Source of the DNA: an uncultured bacterium
GTDB lineage: Bacteria > Cyanobacteriota > Vampirovibrionia > Gastranaerophilales > Gastranaerophilaceae
Assembly: GCA_900553845.1 (NCBI GenBank)
Contig: USEW01000034.1
Span: 1-13,348 of the forward strand
Reading direction: 5' to 3'
Length of the DNA stretch: 13,348 nt
The first letter of the stretch is position 1. Every line of letters starts with the position of its first letter. Below, one piece after another: positions 12,678 through 13,348 of this stretch. The translations under genes and the position numbers were made by a program. Below the pieces are notes generated by a model, which ran no database searches, was not told where the DNA came from, and was given only the letters and a program-made list of their open reading frames with translations.

Positions 12678-13348
12678 ATGATTTATGATTTTTATATAAA
12701 CAATAAACTTGTCAACGATATAATATCAATTAGCTATAAAGAAAGTCTTGGCGATGTTGCAAGCTCGTTTGAATTTAGCTCGTTAAGTGATTTTGGCATA
12801 ACATCGAATGACAACGACAAGACTATTTTAAATTCACTAAAAATATGCGAAAAATATAAAAAAGAACCTTTTTATTTTGGTTATATAACTGATTGTGAAC
12901 ATACAAAAGATAAAAATGTTTATTCATATTCCGGCTTCGATATTGGTTTTTATTTAAATAAAAATGAAGTCATAAAACAATTTAGAAATGCAAACATTGG
13001 CGAAGCAATAAAATCTTTATGTCGTGATTATAATGTAGCCATTAACCTAACAGATAATTTTAAAAACTCCATATCTAAAATATATAAAGATGTAAAATTT
13101 GCGGATGTATTGAAAGAATTGCTTGCGTTTGAAAAATTAAAAGGTGGTTTGAGTAATTTATATATTGATTGTAAACGCGGAGGGCTTGAAATATTACAAT
13201 ATGAGCTTGAAGAAAATTTAAGTTCAATTATTGGAAATGGCATATTAATTGATTCGTATGAGACAATTAACAATATAAGTATAAAACATTCAATTCAAGA
13301 GTTAAAAAACAAAGTTATAATAACGGACAATAATGAAAAAAGCATAAA
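12678..13348 (+). CDS. Baseplate hub protein (XkdQ / gp27-like), 3' end cut off
   Basis: Open from ATG at 12678 to the window end, 223 codons seen. The first part (MIYDFYINNKLVNDIISISYK) and the strand-rich region PFYFGYITDCEHTKDKNVY, then YSYSGFDIGFYLNKNEVI, match the XkdQ pattern ('G.v......y...g.D...yL.k'). EAIKSLCRDYNVAIN and DVLKELLAFEKLKGG are the helices that follow in hub proteins. This protein forms the trimeric hub on which the tail spike sits. It lies 8 bp after the XkdP-like gene with no clear ribosome binding site, so coupling is likely. About a third of the protein lies beyond the edge. Confidence 0.75.
   Translation, partial: MIYDFYINNKLVNDIISISYKESLGDVASSFEFSSLSDFGITSNDNDKTILNSLKICEKYKKEPFYFGYITDCEHTKDKNVYSYSGFDIGFYLNKNEVIKQFRNANIGEAIKSLCRDYNVAINLTDNFKNSISKIYKDVKFADVLKELLAFEKLKGGLSNLYIDCKRGGLEILQYELEENLSSIIGNGILIDSYETINNISIKHSIQELKNKVIITDNNEKSI

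Larger units (their letters stand above)
2610..13348. mobile_element. Prophage or tailocin-like integrated element, left part
   Basis: Starts at the 3' end of tRNA-Glu with an integrase, followed by excisionase-like, replication-type and regulatory genes on the minus strand and a PBSX-like contractile-tail module on the plus strand. The right end is not reached. No terminase, portal, protease or capsid gene is seen in the part present. Whether it makes full virions or only tail particles cannot be decided here. Confidence 0.85.

Noticed and set aside
1..13348. CRISPR array, insertion sequence or toxin-antitoxin pair
   Set aside because: No regularly spaced repeats, no transposase, and no toxin gene next to the RHH gene were seen.

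Overview
The window is AT-rich (roughly 28-30% GC by eye) bacterial DNA. It holds a short stretch of chromosome (1 to about 2610) followed by the left part of a prophage or prophage-like element that runs off the right edge. The standard bacterial code fits: TAA, TAG and TGA all end genes, and most genes carry AGGAGG-type ribosome binding sites. The very low GC and the look of the small chromosomal proteins would suit a gut bacterium such as a Gastranaerophilales (Melainabacteria) member or another low-GC lineage. That assignment is a guess; nothing here settles the taxon.

Host part, left to right: the 3' end of an unrecognised gene; a 114-aa protein of unknown function; a terminator; a secreted NagZ-like GH3 beta-N-acetylhexosaminidase; a YhcH/YjgK/YiaL-family sugar protein; and tRNA-Glu(TTC) with a near-consensus promoter and its own terminator. 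The element appears to be integrated at the 3' end of this tRNA.

Element, leftward (minus-strand) block, 6551 to 2659: a small ribbon-helix-helix regulator not previously delimited (6399-6551) with a consensus promoter, an unknown 80-aa protein, a run of tiny or broken ORFs, a DUF6291-type replication-initiator-like protein, a G39P-like putative helicase loader, a LuxR-type HTH protein, an excisionase-like protein, and a tyrosine integrase whose gene overlaps the previous one by 4 bp. Facing it on the plus strand at 6667 is a repressor-like protein with two HTH domains. A separately promoted single-span membrane protein lies antisense at 7360-7100.

Element, rightward block, 7826 to the right edge: a zinc-ribbon-like protein, then a contractile-tail module in the same order as Bacillus PBSX xkd genes: tail terminator, sheath (XkdK), tube (XkdM), tail assembly chaperone (XkdN) with a clear programmed -1 frameshift extension, a short tape measure (XkdO), XkdP-like baseplate protein and XkdQ-like hub (cut by the window end). 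No terminase, portal or capsid gene lies between the regulators and the tail genes. Either the head genes lie to the right in an unusual order, or this is a headless contractile particle (tailocin-like) carried on an integrating, replication-competent element.

The most rewarding observations are: (1) the frameshift signal, with an A AAA AAG slippery site, an 8-nt spacer, a stem-loop and a start-less 59-codon extension; (2) a promoter-plus-terminator unit that would make a roughly 50-nt RNA antisense to the 3' end of the RHH gene, recalling lambda OOP RNA over cII; (3) repeats and a palindrome inside the initiator-like gene that could be the replication origin; and (4) the missing head genes.
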